Source: Gnomoniopsis sp. IMI 355080 (lineage: Eukaryota > Ascomycota > Sordariomycetes > Diaporthales > Gnomoniaceae). Taken from it: a DNA stretch of 64,000 nucleotides. The translations under genes and the position numbers were made by a program. The stretch is taken from assembly GCA_027946555.1 (NCBI GenBank), contig JAPEVC010000026.1, forward strand, positions 152,728 through 216,727. Reading direction: 5' to 3'. Shown here piece after piece: positions 1 to 10,157 of the stretch (position 1 is the stretch's first letter; every line of letters starts with the position of its first letter). Under the pieces are notes generated by a model. That model saw nothing but the letters and a program-made list of their open reading frames with translations. It made no database searches and had not been told where the DNA came from.

Positions 1-1135
1 AAGCTGTCAAAGTTGGCAAGGATGTCAAGGTATAACATTTAACATCAAGAAAGAACTAGAGTACATTCACTGACACCTATCGCCAGGTCATAAAAGAGGG
101 CGACCGTGTCGGCGTAGGTGCGCAAGTTTGGGCCTGTTTGAAGTGTCCCCAGTGTAAAGCCTCAAACGAGAATTACTGCCCACACATGTTAGTTTACATA
201 TCATCCTTCTGAAATGACTTGGGACCATGCTGGAGATTTTGCTGGTCTAGGAATGGGCGCTGAGTTCTAACGATAAATAGGGTTGATACTTACAACGCCA
301 CTTACGAGGACGGTTCGCAAGCCCACGGCGGCTACGCGAGCCACATCCGTGCCCACGAGTACTTCACCTTCAAGATCCCCGACGCACTCTCCAGCGCCGA
401 TGCTGCGCCGCTTCTCTGCGCTGGCATCACAACTTACTCCCCACTTGTGCGCGCAGGCGTCGGGCCTGGTTCCAAGGTCGCAATATGCGGCATTGGAGGC
501 CTCGGACACCTGGGGATCCAATGGGCGGTTGCACTAGGGGCGGAGGTATATGCCTTTACCCACTCTCCCCACAAGGCCGAAGATATCAAAAAACTGGGTG
601 CGAAGGAGGCAATCCTGACCACAGAGAAAAATTGGGCCGAGAAATGGGCGTTCACGTTTGACTTTGTGTTGAATTGTTCGGATATGACAAACACATTCGA
701 CTTGAAGACGTATTTGTCAACGTTAAGGGTACGTGTAGTCGAAATGCGATCGGAAACTCTACAAGACGACGTGGATTGTTAACCCTGTTTAGGTCGGAGG
801 CGAGTTTCACATGGTTGGGCTACCAGATGAGGCTCTGCCCGAGATGATGGCGCAGGCTTTCGCCGGAAATGCTGCCAAGTTGACTGGTAGTCATTTGGGA
901 AACAATCGTGAGCGAAGTCCCACTCAAGTAATATGAACCCAACACTAACCCAGACTCAGAGGAAATGAATGCCTTATTGAAGCTTGCTGCTGAAAAGGGT
1001 ATCAAGCCGTGGGTGGAGACTATCGACATTTCCGAGAAGGGTTTGAAAGAGGCTGTCGAGCGTGTCAAGGAGAACAAGGTTCACTACCGCTTCACGATGA
1101 CTGGCTTTGATAAGGCGTTCGGCACTAAAAACTAG
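1..1135 (+). CDS. NADP-type zinc alcohol dehydrogenase (cinnamyl-alcohol dehydrogenase/ADH6-like), 5' truncated
   Basis: C-terminal three quarters of a medium-chain zinc alcohol dehydrogenase, which interconverts aldehydes and alcohols with NADP(H) in the cytosol. Exons read 1-29, 87-187, 281-728, 793-907 and 960-1135 (stop TAG), with GT..AG introns that keep frame. Visible features are the structural-zinc cysteines (C-x2-C-x2-C-x7-C, ending NENYC), the GGYASHIRAHE stretch, the Rossmann dinucleotide motif GIGGLGHLGIQ, and a family-typical end (KENKVHYRFTMTGFDKAF). The N-terminal catalytic-zinc cysteine and GHE motif lie left of the window. Assignment to the CAD/ADH6-7 branch rests on these motifs; the substrate cannot be told from sequence. 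It converges on the adenylosuccinate lyase gene, leaving 218 bp between their stops. Confidence 0.9.
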
Positions 1136-1353
1136 ACCTGCACGAGCAGCTCAAGTGTGTAATAGTCTTAGTACGACCAGATGGAGATCCAAGTCAGATC
1201 GTGATACGACCACCTTTGAATTTTCACGTGCCAAGTGACACCAATTTGTATAATGTTGTCCTCTACCTTCCCTGTGCGATCAATGTTATCGCTTTTATAC
1301 CATGCCCTAAACGCCCAGAAAGCAGTCAACCAGAAAGCTCATACAATTGCCGC

Positions 1354-3150
1354 TCAAACATGTAGCTGAGCAGTCTCAGCCTTGGCGAGATACTCCTTGT
1401 ACGGAGCCAATGCCGCCTCGGCCTTTCCGCCCGGGCCACACAAACGCTCGACAACAGTAGCAGCGCGGCCGGTATATAGCGCGGGATCTAGCACCTCGTC
1501 CAGGATGTTGTGGACAGGGGCAAAGTATGCAGCATTTCGGATGCGCTCGATCAGGTCGTTCGGCTTGCCTTCCATCTTTACGACGTGAGAAGCCTGGTGG
1601 CTGAGGACGCGGATCTCTTCATGGCATTCTTGACGAGAGGCACCGTTCGAGACCATCTTCATAATGATGTTCTCCGTGGCCATGAAAGGAAGCTCCTTCA
1701 TTAAGTTGGCGCGGATGACCTCGGGGTAGACAACAAGGCCTATACTTGAATCAGACCTCTCTCTTGTGGCAATATTGAACATGGTAGGGGAAAGGACTCA
1801 CCATTGGTCACGTTGTCGAGGGAAATGAGGATGGCATCAGCCAGAAGGAACATCTCGGGGATGTCCATACGGCGAATTGCGGAGTCGTCGAGGGTACGCT
1901 CCATCCATTGGCCAACGAATGTCTCTGTGAAGTTGGTGGGGAGAGTACCCAACTTGCGACTCAGGGAGCAGATGCGCTCAGAGCGCATAGGATTACCTGA
2001 GCAATGGGGTCAGTAGTTGTCTGAAAGCAACGGTAGACTCAATGCTCGCGAACTCGTACGCGTCGAACATTTCAGGTCCCACGTCGATAGTTGGATCAGA
2101 ACTACTCACGCTTGTAAGCCATAGCGGAGGATCCAATCTGTGTCTTCTCAAATGGCTCCTCAATCTCCTTCAAGTTGGCCAGATGACGAATATCAGTGGC
2201 CATACGCTGGGCGGTAGCACCCAGGCCAGCCAGAGCCTGGCTCACCATCATGTCGACCTTGCGGGTATATGTCTGGGTGGACACGGCGTAGGTAGAGGGG
2301 AACCCAGCCTTCTCGCACAGGATCTCATTGAGGCGGTCGATCTTGACACCATCGCCGTGGAAGATCTCCATGAAAGAGGCCTGGGTACCGGTGGTGCCCA
2401 TAGCACCACGGAACTCGAGGTCTTGGAGAACACGGGTGATGTTGCGGAGATCCATGAGTAGCTCCTGGATCCACTGGGCGGCGCGCTTGCCAACGGTGAT
2501 GGGCTGAGCGGCCTGGAAGTGGGTGAATCCCAGAGTAGGGAGGTCCTTGTATTTGAGAGCGAATTGGCTCAAGTTGGAGATGGTCTTCGCCAGCTTGGGC
2601 AGGATGAGCTCCAGGCCTTTCTTCATGAAGATGAGCTCCGCATTGTCAGTCACAAAGCAGGAGGTAGCACCATAGTGACTAATAACAAGGTCAAGATATG
2701 TAAGCTATTGTGTGGGAACTGCCAGTCCTATTGTGTTTGGAACTGGCAGGTCAGCAAATAGAAATCACTTACATGATTCCACCAGCAGCAGGGGCATCTT
2801 GTGCAAAGGCCTTAGTGGTAGTGTCAGTGTAAGTAGTCTGAGACTGTCTTGCAGAGTATACGTGATGAACATTTACTCACATGAACATGGGCCATGACAT
2901 CGTGACGCCGGATCTTCTCCTCCTCAGCAGCAACCTTGAAGGAAGCGTCCGAGATTGTCAGGTTTGCTCTCATCTGCTCCAGAGCCTCATCGGTGATCTG
3001 GTCAATGCCCAATTCCTTCTCAGCCTCAGCAAGCCAAAGCCAGAGCTGCCGCCAGGTAGATGCACGAGAGCGATTGGAGAACAGATATAGCATCTCCTTG
3101 GATGCATACCTGGCACTCAATGGAGTGCTGTAAATGTCGTAGCTGGCCAT
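1354..3150 (-). CDS. ADE13: Adenylosuccinate lyase (purine biosynthesis)
   Basis: Fumarase/aspartase-superfamily lyase that cleaves SAICAR and adenylosuccinate, releasing fumarate, in de novo purine synthesis and AMP formation; cytosolic homotetramer. Exons on the minus strand: 2881-3150, 2773-2810, 2110-2678, 1802-1996 and 1354-1739. All four introns have GT..AG ends and join in phase. The protein starts MASYDIYSTPLSARYASKEM, the usual eukaryotic start, and ends AKAETAQLHV. The superfamily signature GSSAMAYKRNPM is split by the third intron between K and N (the R codon spans the junction). The small second exon (38 nt) encodes AFAQDAPAAGGI. HYGATSCFVTDN and GTTGTQASF, family active-site regions, are intact. 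Length is about that of yeast Ade13. No sign of decay. Confidence 0.95.
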
Positions 3151-4520
3151 TTTGGCAGTCTATCAGCTTTGAGAAAATTGGGTGTTGAGACTGTACACTA
3201 GATTCTGACTTTAAAATGCATGACTGAACAAAATCAAATTTGGGCCAAGTCGCGTCTCCAACTTTTCGAGCATGGAGGGGTGGCCCGCGGGGTTGCAGAA
3301 TGAAAATGACTCCACACTGGGTATAGTGGGGCGAAACTCCATCGATACGCCCAGTCTAGTAGGCGGTCAGACAAATGCTATAAGTATGAACTTGGTTTAC
3401 AAGAATTCTCCGACAGCCCCTAGCTCTTTCATACAATAGAAGAATTCATAGAATGTAAACTAGCTTCGAAATTACTAAAGTGAAAGAGTGTCCTTGATTG
3501 TACCAATATTATGCAATATGGAGCCCTGCCTCACTTGAGCTGATTATTATTTGGGTCTGCTGGAGAGCTCATAATGTAAGTTGCAGGCTCAACATGAATT
3601 ACTTGTATAGCACACCAATTGTGATTCGTGGCTATGATCCAGGAGCTGATAATCAGAGAAGGAATCCTGCATCAGGTTATTGGGGTTTCTGTTCTGTGTT
3701 ATGCGTCTTGATCCATGATAGTGTTGGATGCCTATATAGAGGGTAATTTCCGAAAAACATGATTGACGAGCCCTGTCTACCATCGGTAGACTCTAGACAG
3801 GTTATATATCCAGGTGAGAGTATACATGCCTTATAGAACCTGGCTAACGAGACAAGTGTCAATGGTAGACTAGACCAGATCTATATAGTTGAAAGACTTC
3901 GATTTTCTGAAACGTGCATGTTTAGCTGACTTTGTCCTCGTCGGGGTATCTAGACCGAATGTTGCATTTGTAACATCGGCTCACTTAGCTGATCAGGGAG
4001 TCTATCAGGAGAACTTGTTTCAGAGAAAGAAACAGAGCACTTCCTATCTGATAGGAAGATATAATATGAAGTCTGTTCTTTCTGAAGTACGAAGTATATA
4101 TGTAGCTATGGCCAGGCAGTGCCTGGTGGAATACACAGGTATGAAGACACCATCAGGGTCGGCTCGGCACTTCCCGAGGCGCTAGTGTGCGACCCCTGCA
4201 AGAGCGGGGAATGGGCGCTTCTTGTCGACGTTGTGATCCAACTTCACAACAGCCTCCAGCAACGTCACCCAGTACCTGGTACATTGCCTCTGTTAATAGT
4301 AGCACCGTACTTATACGTTAAGACGATGAAATACCAAGCGATTCAAGCTTATTTCCATACATCTTCCTGAAGTAGACCTTTTTATAGTACTTGACTTTTC
4401 ATGTCGACTTGTCTGTGTTCACGCAACACGGCTCGGCCTGCTGCACCCGAGACTACTGAACGCGCTTAGCCTGGAAAAGATTCAAAGGCCACCCTGCCGT
4501 CTTTTTCTTCAGCCGCCACC
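3151..4520. other. Gene-free interval
   Basis: Divergent spacer between the start of adenylosuccinate lyase (-) and the start of the next gene (+). Short open frames occur on both strands but none resembles a known family. The middle is A+T-rich. It must hold both promoters; no clear TATA element is visible. Confidence 0.6.
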
Positions 4521-4526
4521 ATGGAC
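4510..4526 (+). promoter_or_regulatory. Optimal Kozak start context
   Basis: The start codon at 4521 sits in GCCGCCACCATGG, the full optimal translation-start consensus. This supports the ATG at 4521 as the true start of the downstream gene. Confidence 0.7.
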
Positions 4527-6626
4527 GGTCAACAGCTCCGAACGCCCACCATCGAATACGACGAGATTGCTGTCATGGACGTCAGCGATGGAGGTCCGGA
4601 CGTGGACATCGGTCCCTATCCCAGCGGGCATCTTGCTGAAAGGACGCCCGCCAGGAAGACGCGCTCTTTGTCCGACGGAGGTCAAACCCCTCATAGATTC
4701 ACTCCGCTTCACCTCGCAGACGCTCGAAGAACCTCGAAAGATGACAGCAATATCACTATTCCCATGCGCGACACCGTGCCATCCTCAAACTCTAATCCAA
4801 ACTCCAACGCGACCGCTGCCACTCCATCAACGCCTCACCGATCAGTCTTCCCCCTCGGCCTCGCTCTACAGATGCCACCTCAGCAGGCTTCCACTCCTCC
4901 CGCACAACAGCCCGCCGCGTTGTATCCCAAGCCCGCTCCTCTGTCACCCAAGCTCGACCACTCGCAAACTTATTCTTCCCCAACCAACATCCTTCCCCGC
5001 CGCTCTCGAGGGCTCGACTTCTCCCGCGCCGCCACGAGTCTCCACCACACCACTCTCGCCAATCAAGCCTCTCCAGACTCCTCTCCTACAATCGGTGGAA
5101 GGGGCATGAACATCCCTGGTCGACGGCCTGGCGACTTTGGTGCCCCTGAGCAAACGTCCAACTCTCTGTGGTCTGTCATGGGCAATCACGATCGCCACCA
5201 CATCTCGACATCCCTAGGAAGCGCCGCGAATTTGGTCCTGGACTCTTCATCGAGCTCCGATGAGGATGATCTCATGGAGGAGGACACAGACGAGATGTAC
5301 TGCACTACTCCGCATACGGTCAGGACAAATCAATCAAATCTCCAACCAGGGGCAGGTTTTCCACCAGGCATCGGCTCGCCTGCCGCCAACAGCCTGCTTT
5401 CCTTCCAGCAAAGGCAGCGACCTAGGAAACAGATCAAAAAGAAGCCTCGGGGTCCCATTGGCTTGGGATTTCCTGCCGCTGCCGCCAACTCCTCCATGCT
5501 ATCGAAATCGCCCCCCACGAACATGGTTCCCTACGGCAACATAGCAAAAGAAATTGCGCCTCCGCATGCTCGGCGCGAGAGCATCAGCTGGGCCGCGAAT
5601 CAGTTGCACATCTCTGGGAGCGAGAGTGACGGCAGCCCCAAGCCGGGGGTCGACGTGGATGGGGTGCTGGGACCTGGCAATGATGGTCAAAATAGAGTCG
5701 TCAGGCGGACGGTCACGCGGCGGAGCAATCTTCTGGTACGTGTAATCTCACATGCTTTTGACGCCTGCCAATTCATGGTGATACTGACCGCCCCGCAGCC
5801 CAAATCCCGCAACTTCTCCCGTGTGAAGATGGCCCTCGCCGAAGAAGGTACGCCGATCGAGTCCGAATTCCGACGCGAAGCCGAAGTTGTTCGACAGGTC
5901 CGCGACGTGGATCCGGAACCACCGCGTCCCGCCCCCACCACACCGCTCCAAGAGACGCTCGATGACCTCTCGGAAGATGCCATGATGGTTGATAATGGCC
6001 TCTCGAGCTCCTTTAAGCAGCAAGCGCAAAAGAATTCAAAAGGTCGGATGTTTTGGGAGACCTTCTCGGAGACCAGCAGTGGCGGCGCACATACGACGCC
6101 TCCCCCGCCTGGTGGACCACACCGTGGGTCTTCGTCAGGCATGGACGACATGGCCATGGACTCGCCATCACTGAACGCAGGTCCTACGGGTGTCAACGGG
6201 TTTATTTTCCCCATCACAACGACCTCGTCCTCAGAGAACCACACCCCTCAGCCCAGTGGCTTGCCCGTACCACCTTCTTCCGAGCATGCCCCGCCCTCTG
6301 CAGCAGAAATCGCCCGCCGCTTCAACATGGGCAAGCGCCGGCGAGACGATGACCTGGATTTTGTGCCGGATGGAAATTTCAAGAGGCGCGCCGTGTCGCC
6401 GGGAATGAGCGTGCACGGGTCGCCGGTCATGCAGAGCCCGATGCAGCATGTGCCGTGGGGACCGCGACCGGGAAGCAATGGAGAGAAGGGCAGTGGAGGC
6501 AGTGGAAACGGTACGCCCAGTGACAGCGGTGATAAGAGGCCGAGTATGTCCATGCCCAAGGGCCGAGTGGGATTTCAGGGCATGAACGATACGAACGATG
6601 GAATTACGCGGTTGAGCATCGAATAG
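4521..6626 (+). CDS. Large low-complexity nuclear-type protein, fungal conserved, function unknown
   Basis: About 680-701 residues, rich in Ser, Pro, Gly and Asn and mostly predicted disordered. The N-terminal half carries TPAR/SLSDGG and PSTPHR phospho-type sites, then an acidic SSSSDEDDLMEEDTDEM patch at about residues 239-255 and a basic RPRKQIKKKPRGPIG stretch. The best conserved block is RRTVTRRSNLL joined to PKSRNFSRVKMALAEEG and REAEVVRQVRDVD, then FNMGKRRRDDDLDFVPDG and FKRRAVSP, which look like bipartite nuclear localisation signals. A GTACGT..CAG segment at 5736-5798 (63 nt, no stop) is almost certainly an in-frame intron: removing it joins NLL to PKSRNF. The start is in optimal Kozak context. 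I recognise the conserved block as fungal but know no function; a nuclear regulatory role is inference. Confidence 0.75.
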   Translation: MDGQQLRTPTIEYDEIAVMDVSDGGPDVDIGPYPSGHLAERTPARKTRSLSDGGQTPHRFTPLHLADARRTSKDDSNITIPMRDTVPSSNSNPNSNATAATPSTPHRSVFPLGLALQMPPQQASTPPAQQPAALYPKPAPLSPKLDHSQTYSSPTNILPRRSRGLDFSRAATSLHHTTLANQASPDSSPTIGGRGMNIPGRRPGDFGAPEQTSNSLWSVMGNHDRHHISTSLGSAANLVLDSSSSSDEDDLMEEDTDEMYCTTPHTVRTNQSNLQPGAGFPPGIGSPAANSLLSFQQRQRPRKQIKKKPRGPIGLGFPAAAANSSMLSKSPPTNMVPYGNIAKEIAPPHARRESISWAANQLHISGSESDGSPKPGVDVDGVLGPGNDGQNRVVRRTVTRRSNLLVRVISHAFDACQFMVILTAPQPKSRNFSRVKMALAEEGTPIESEFRREAEVVRQVRDVDPEPPRPAPTTPLQETLDDLSEDAMMVDNGLSSSFKQQAQKNSKGRMFWETFSETSSGGAHTTPPPPGGPHRGSSSGMDDMAMDSPSLNAGPTGVNGFIFPITTTSSSENHTPQPSGLPVPPSSEHAPPSAAEIARRFNMGKRRRDDDLDFVPDGNFKRRAVSPGMSVHGSPVMQSPMQHVPWGPRPGSNGEKGSGGSGNGTPSDSGDKRPSMSMPKGRVGFQGMNDTNDGITRLSIE

Positions 6627-7258
6627 ACCTACGGAACGATGGTCGGGGACTGGCCAGGGCCATTCGCTCAATAATCGCAGCGAGGAGTCCACGATCCAGA
6701 TGACTCGGCCGTTGGAGTTGTACGAATCTGGTGACATTCACCCATCGGGTGGCGTTATGGTTAACAAGGCTGGGAGGACATGGCATGGGGCGTAAAGCGT
6801 TTTTAGCATTGAATTCTTGATCTGCTCTAGCTTGCACAAGGCAGCTATAATACATCATGTACGCGATAGGGATATCTAGAGACCATCAACCAGGTTCGTC
6901 AGTTATTCCAAAACGTGTCCGCGGTGAAGGACTCTGCCAATATTCGCATCCACGCTTTCCAATGTAGTGGTACATGCATAGCTCAACAATGCCAAGCTGT
7001 AGTTGCACCATGGTCTCTTACATTGGATTCTCCAAGCTTCATGACCAGATCTATACTGCGAGAGACAAGTCATTCATAAATCGTCACATTTGCGGGCCCT
7101 TTGAGGCTTGCGCACCTCAAAGCGCCCTTCTCAGCTCTCCTGCTCGCCTCATCGTACCTCCCCATTTCAGGTTCCTGTATGAGCTTCCGAGAACAATGCG
7201 TCTGTGCCCGGCCCGACTCTCACAACCGCTTCATAAGGAGCCATTCAGTCATCGCTCA
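6627..7258. other. Convergent 3' spacer
   Basis: Lies between two converging genes and should hold both 3' UTRs. No additional gene or RNA recognised. Confidence 0.55.
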
Positions 7259-7963
7259 CTAAGCGTGCCCTCTAAATCCCATAGGTGGCAAGTCCAATTT
7301 ACCCAGCTTGTCATCCAACCAGCGCGCCAGCTCCTCTGCATGCCGTCGCGTAGCCATGACGCCCGCCGACCCCGCGGTCGTCGACGAGCTAACGCCGGTG
7401 CCGGCGCTCAGAATGCTTGCCACCTCTGCGTGCTCGTTTTGTGATGATGGTTGAGGGGGGCTCTGGTCGCCATTCGTATGCGCGGGGCTCGAGCCAGCAG
7501 TGCCTGCGATCGCCCCTGCCAAGGGCTGGAAATGTGCATGTTGTTGGTGTTGCGTTTGCGGCCTACTGCTGTTTTCTGTGGATATGGGCTGTGGCGGCCC
7601 CATGGCAACGAACAGCATCGAGCACCGTAGCCTTCGGATCACCAAGACGACACCAGTCTCGAGCTGTATTGTGACTGCCAAAGGCGCATCCTCCGGCGCA
7701 CTCCCTCCCCCATCTCCCCGCCCTCCCAGCGCGCCTCCTACGGTCTCGCGGTCAGTGCCGCTAGTATGTATCGCAAATAGCGAAGCGGCGACGGTGCCGT
7801 GTGTGCGCAGTGTTGTGACAGGCAGAGAGGGGTTCGAGGCATAGGCGAGTAGCTTGCCGTCGGGTGTGAGGAGGAGGAGGGTGTTGAGGGTGGGCGTGAG
7901 GTTGAGGGCGAGGAAGGAGGTGAGGCGTTTTGTGAGAAGGAGGGGTGGCGGACGGGTCGCCAT
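7259..7963 (-). CDS. Roadblock/LC7 (LAMTOR2-like) domain protein
   Basis: Intronless frame of 234 residues. The N-terminal ~125 residues fit the Roadblock/LC7 fold: a helix with LLTKRLTSFLALNLTPTL, then strands with LLLLTPDGKLLAYAS, AVTIQLETGVVLVIRRL and CSMLFVAMG. An insert rich in Pro, Gln, Ser and Ala follows (residues ~130-200). The C-terminal helix ATRRHAEELARWLDDKLGK returns to the fold. In the family, such proteins are small scaffold subunits for Rag-type GTPases at the vacuole/lysosome (Ragulator/EGO, TORC1 signalling) or dynein light chains. The opening TPDGxLLAYA is most like LAMTOR2. The Gly-rich loop and the long tail are insertions compared with the ~125-residue animal protein. 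The complex assignment is inference. Confidence 0.6.
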   Translation of the reverse strand: MATRPPPLLLTKRLTSFLALNLTPTLNTLLLLTPDGKLLAYASNPSLPVTTLRTHGTVAASLFAIHTSGTDRETVGGALGGRGDGGGSAPEDAPLAVTIQLETGVVLVIRRLRCSMLFVAMGPPQPISTENSSRPQTQHQQHAHFQPLAGAIAGTAGSSPAHTNGDQSPPQPSSQNEHAEVASILSAGTGVSSSTTAGSAGVMATRRHAEELARWLDDKLGKLDLPPMGFRGHA

Positions 7964-8456
7964 TGTGTAGGGGACGAAGGGTTGAATGGCGTAAGTGACG
8001 GATATCGAGAGATCGAGTGGTCTGAGCTGCTCGAAGCTCTAGCTCTTGGGATCAGTGAGTGTAGCTTGTAGTCGCGCAGGCCAGTCGGGATGGAGCGCGT
8101 GTGTAGGGATGGAATCAACGTCAGCGGTCCGAGCTCAGAGTTGGACGAGTTTTTGGAGTTGTGGCGGAGGCCATCGTCAGGCTATCATGGTCGATCACAC
8201 GTTCGAAAAGGAAGAGGACTTGGTAAGAAAGGATGGTGGTGTAGAAGTATATCAAGGCAGGGTTGCCTGTGGAGTGGGGTGGAAATTAGGCGTATGCAGG
8301 TGCTGATGTCACCCCACTCCGGGCGCGAGCTCTTGAAAGCAGGGGTCCCATGTGTCAGTAAAAGACTACTACGAATTTGGAGGTTGACAACAGATTAGAT
8401 TTATACAAATACATGCACCAAACACCGCAACCACCTTCTTATCATCATCACCATCA
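7964..8456. other. Spacer with no recognised gene
   Basis: Upstream region of the Roadblock-like gene and 3' flank of the kinase-like gene, both on the minus strand. It includes a short CAT repeat (about 8440-8460) just after the kinase-like stop codon. Nothing else recognised. Confidence 0.5.
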
Positions 8457-10157
8457 TCATAGGGATTTCACCCCTCCCATCGCCAAGTGGACGTATTCCT
8501 GTGCACGATCACCGCTCTGCTTTATAGCCAGATCCCTTTCGTGCGCCTCCTTCTTCCTGCGATTCTTCTCGCGCTGTGCCAAGTCGTCCCAGAGGTCGAC
8601 ATGCCGCTTGCCCTCGTCGGTCGTCTCCTTCCACTCCAGATACCCAGACTTGGCGCCATCCAGCAGGTCGAACGTACTGACCGTGCGGCGGAAGCTGTGG
8701 GGATCCAGAAGCTGGGACATTAAGCTGATCAGACCAGGCGAGTATCCGGCGTCTGGCTGGGTGCAGTCGGCGCCCTTTGAGAGCCATTTCAACCACTCAT
8801 CGAGCCGAAAGACGCCTGTTCGCCATGCTTTGCACTGACTCTTCGCCTTGCTGTGTCCCGGGAGGCCTTGAGCTGACTCTGAAGGATCGCTGGAGGTTAT
8901 TCCCGTATCGGTCTTGACCTCGACCCAGTGATTCTCTTCACAGTATACGCACGCCTCCGGGTCAGGTAGCAGCTGCCGCGTCATCATCTGCCACAGGATC
9001 ACGCCCACTTTGAAGGTCTCGGTGCCTTTGAAGTATGGCCTTCGTTCCTTCGCCAGAGTCAGTAAGTCGTCCATATTCTGAAGAACCGGGCATAGAAGAT
9101 GTGTACTCACATATTCGATACTGCTGTAATCCTCGTACATCTTCTTCCTCTCTTCTGGGTCGGCTTCACCTTCCCTCCTCTTCTTCAGATCCGCCTGCGC
9201 CCTCAAAATCACTTTTCTCAATTCTTCCTCGCTCGTTCCGTTCCACGACGTGACGGCTGTCCCTGCTGCCATCCCATGCACATGTCCACTCACAAACATC
9301 TTCCCGAAGCCGCCCAGCTTGCAGCTTCCATACGTCTCAATCCCTCGCGGGTGCTGGAAGAACACTTGATCCGTCCTGATGTCCTGGTGTAGGATCGGCC
9401 ACCAGTCCTCCAAGCGCTCCGTTGGGGTCTGTATCTTAGTGCCCCTCGTCGCCGCGCCATCGTCTGCCCACCGAATCGTATCTTCTTCCCGTACGCCCTC
9501 GTGCAACCACGTCAGCGCACTGAGCAAGCTGACCGCTACATGCCAAACCAAGCTCTCAGGCAGCCACTGCAGAACATGACCAGTGCGTAGGTTGACCTTG
9601 GCCAGCACAGGCGTCTTGTCAATGAAGTTGCGCAGTGTGCCTGCGTCCATGTAGTCGCTGATGGCGTAGTCGCGACACTCAAAGTCATGCCCGCGCCAGT
9701 ACTGCACCTGATGGATCTCAATATGACTGACCAGATTGGGGTGGTTGAGCACCGCTGCCACAGCGTCGCCCGCCCCACGCTCGAGCAGCTGGTTGAGAGC
9801 GGGATTCAACCGTGGAATATCCCACCTCCAGCCGACAAACTCCATTTCGTCGCTGACCCGCTGCACCAGCCAGATTTCTTCATCGTCGTGTAGCTTGCGC
9901 ACCAGTCGGTACTGCTGTGGCACCTGCATCGCATCGCGGTTTGCGTTGGCGGCTGCGACGATGTTGGGTGCGAGGGGTGCGTTGCCTCTGCGCCGTTCAC
10001 TTGGATCATCCTGAGCCGGCGTGAAAACGTCCGGGAGACTCGTCGCATAAGTCTTCGCCGTCGGATTCGAGCTGGAAGGAGAGCTGTCACGGTTGGGCCG
10101 TCCTGTCTGTGGGTAGTGATTGGGGTCGCTCGGAGCGGCACTACCCCAGTACGACAT
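8457..10157 (-). CDS. Protein-kinase-fold protein, probable pseudokinase
   Basis: 566 residues as an unspliced frame. After a disordered N-terminus (to ~80) the sequence follows a kinase fold. RLVRKLHDDEEIWLVQRV stands where the glycine loop would be but lacks GxGxxG, and no VAxK lysine is visible. The C-lobe has WHVAVSLLSALTWLHEG, a catalytic loop LHQDIRTDQVFF (HRD changed to HQD, the Asn to Gln), CKLGGFGKMF in place of DFG, and KGTETFKVGVILWQMMTRQL as the F helix. Loss of these residues predicts a catalytically dead, possibly scaffolding kinase. A 63-nt GTGAGT..AAG segment at about 9045-9110, with a CTGAC branch-like site, may be an in-frame intron joining SSIEY to ERRPYF. No better family name can be supported. 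Confidence 0.7.
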   Translation of the reverse strand: MSYWGSAAPSDPNHYPQTGRPNRDSSPSSSNPTAKTYATSLPDVFTPAQDDPSERRRGNAPLAPNIVAAANANRDAMQVPQQYRLVRKLHDDEEIWLVQRVSDEMEFVGWRWDIPRLNPALNQLLERGAGDAVAAVLNHPNLVSHIEIHQVQYWRGHDFECRDYAISDYMDAGTLRNFIDKTPVLAKVNLRTGHVLQWLPESLVWHVAVSLLSALTWLHEGVREEDTIRWADDGAATRGTKIQTPTERLEDWWPILHQDIRTDQVFFQHPRGIETYGSCKLGGFGKMFVSGHVHGMAAGTAVTSWNGTSEEELRKVILRAQADLKKRREGEADPEERKKMYEDYSSIEYVSTHLLCPVLQNMDDLLTLAKERRPYFKGTETFKVGVILWQMMTRQLLPDPEACVYCEENHWVEVKTDTGITSSDPSESAQGLPGHSKAKSQCKAWRTGVFRLDEWLKWLSKGADCTQPDAGYSPGLISLMSQLLDPHSFRRTVSTFDLLDGAKSGYLEWKETTDEGKRHVDLWDDLAQREKNRRKKEAHERDLAIKQSGDRAQEYVHLAMGGVKSL

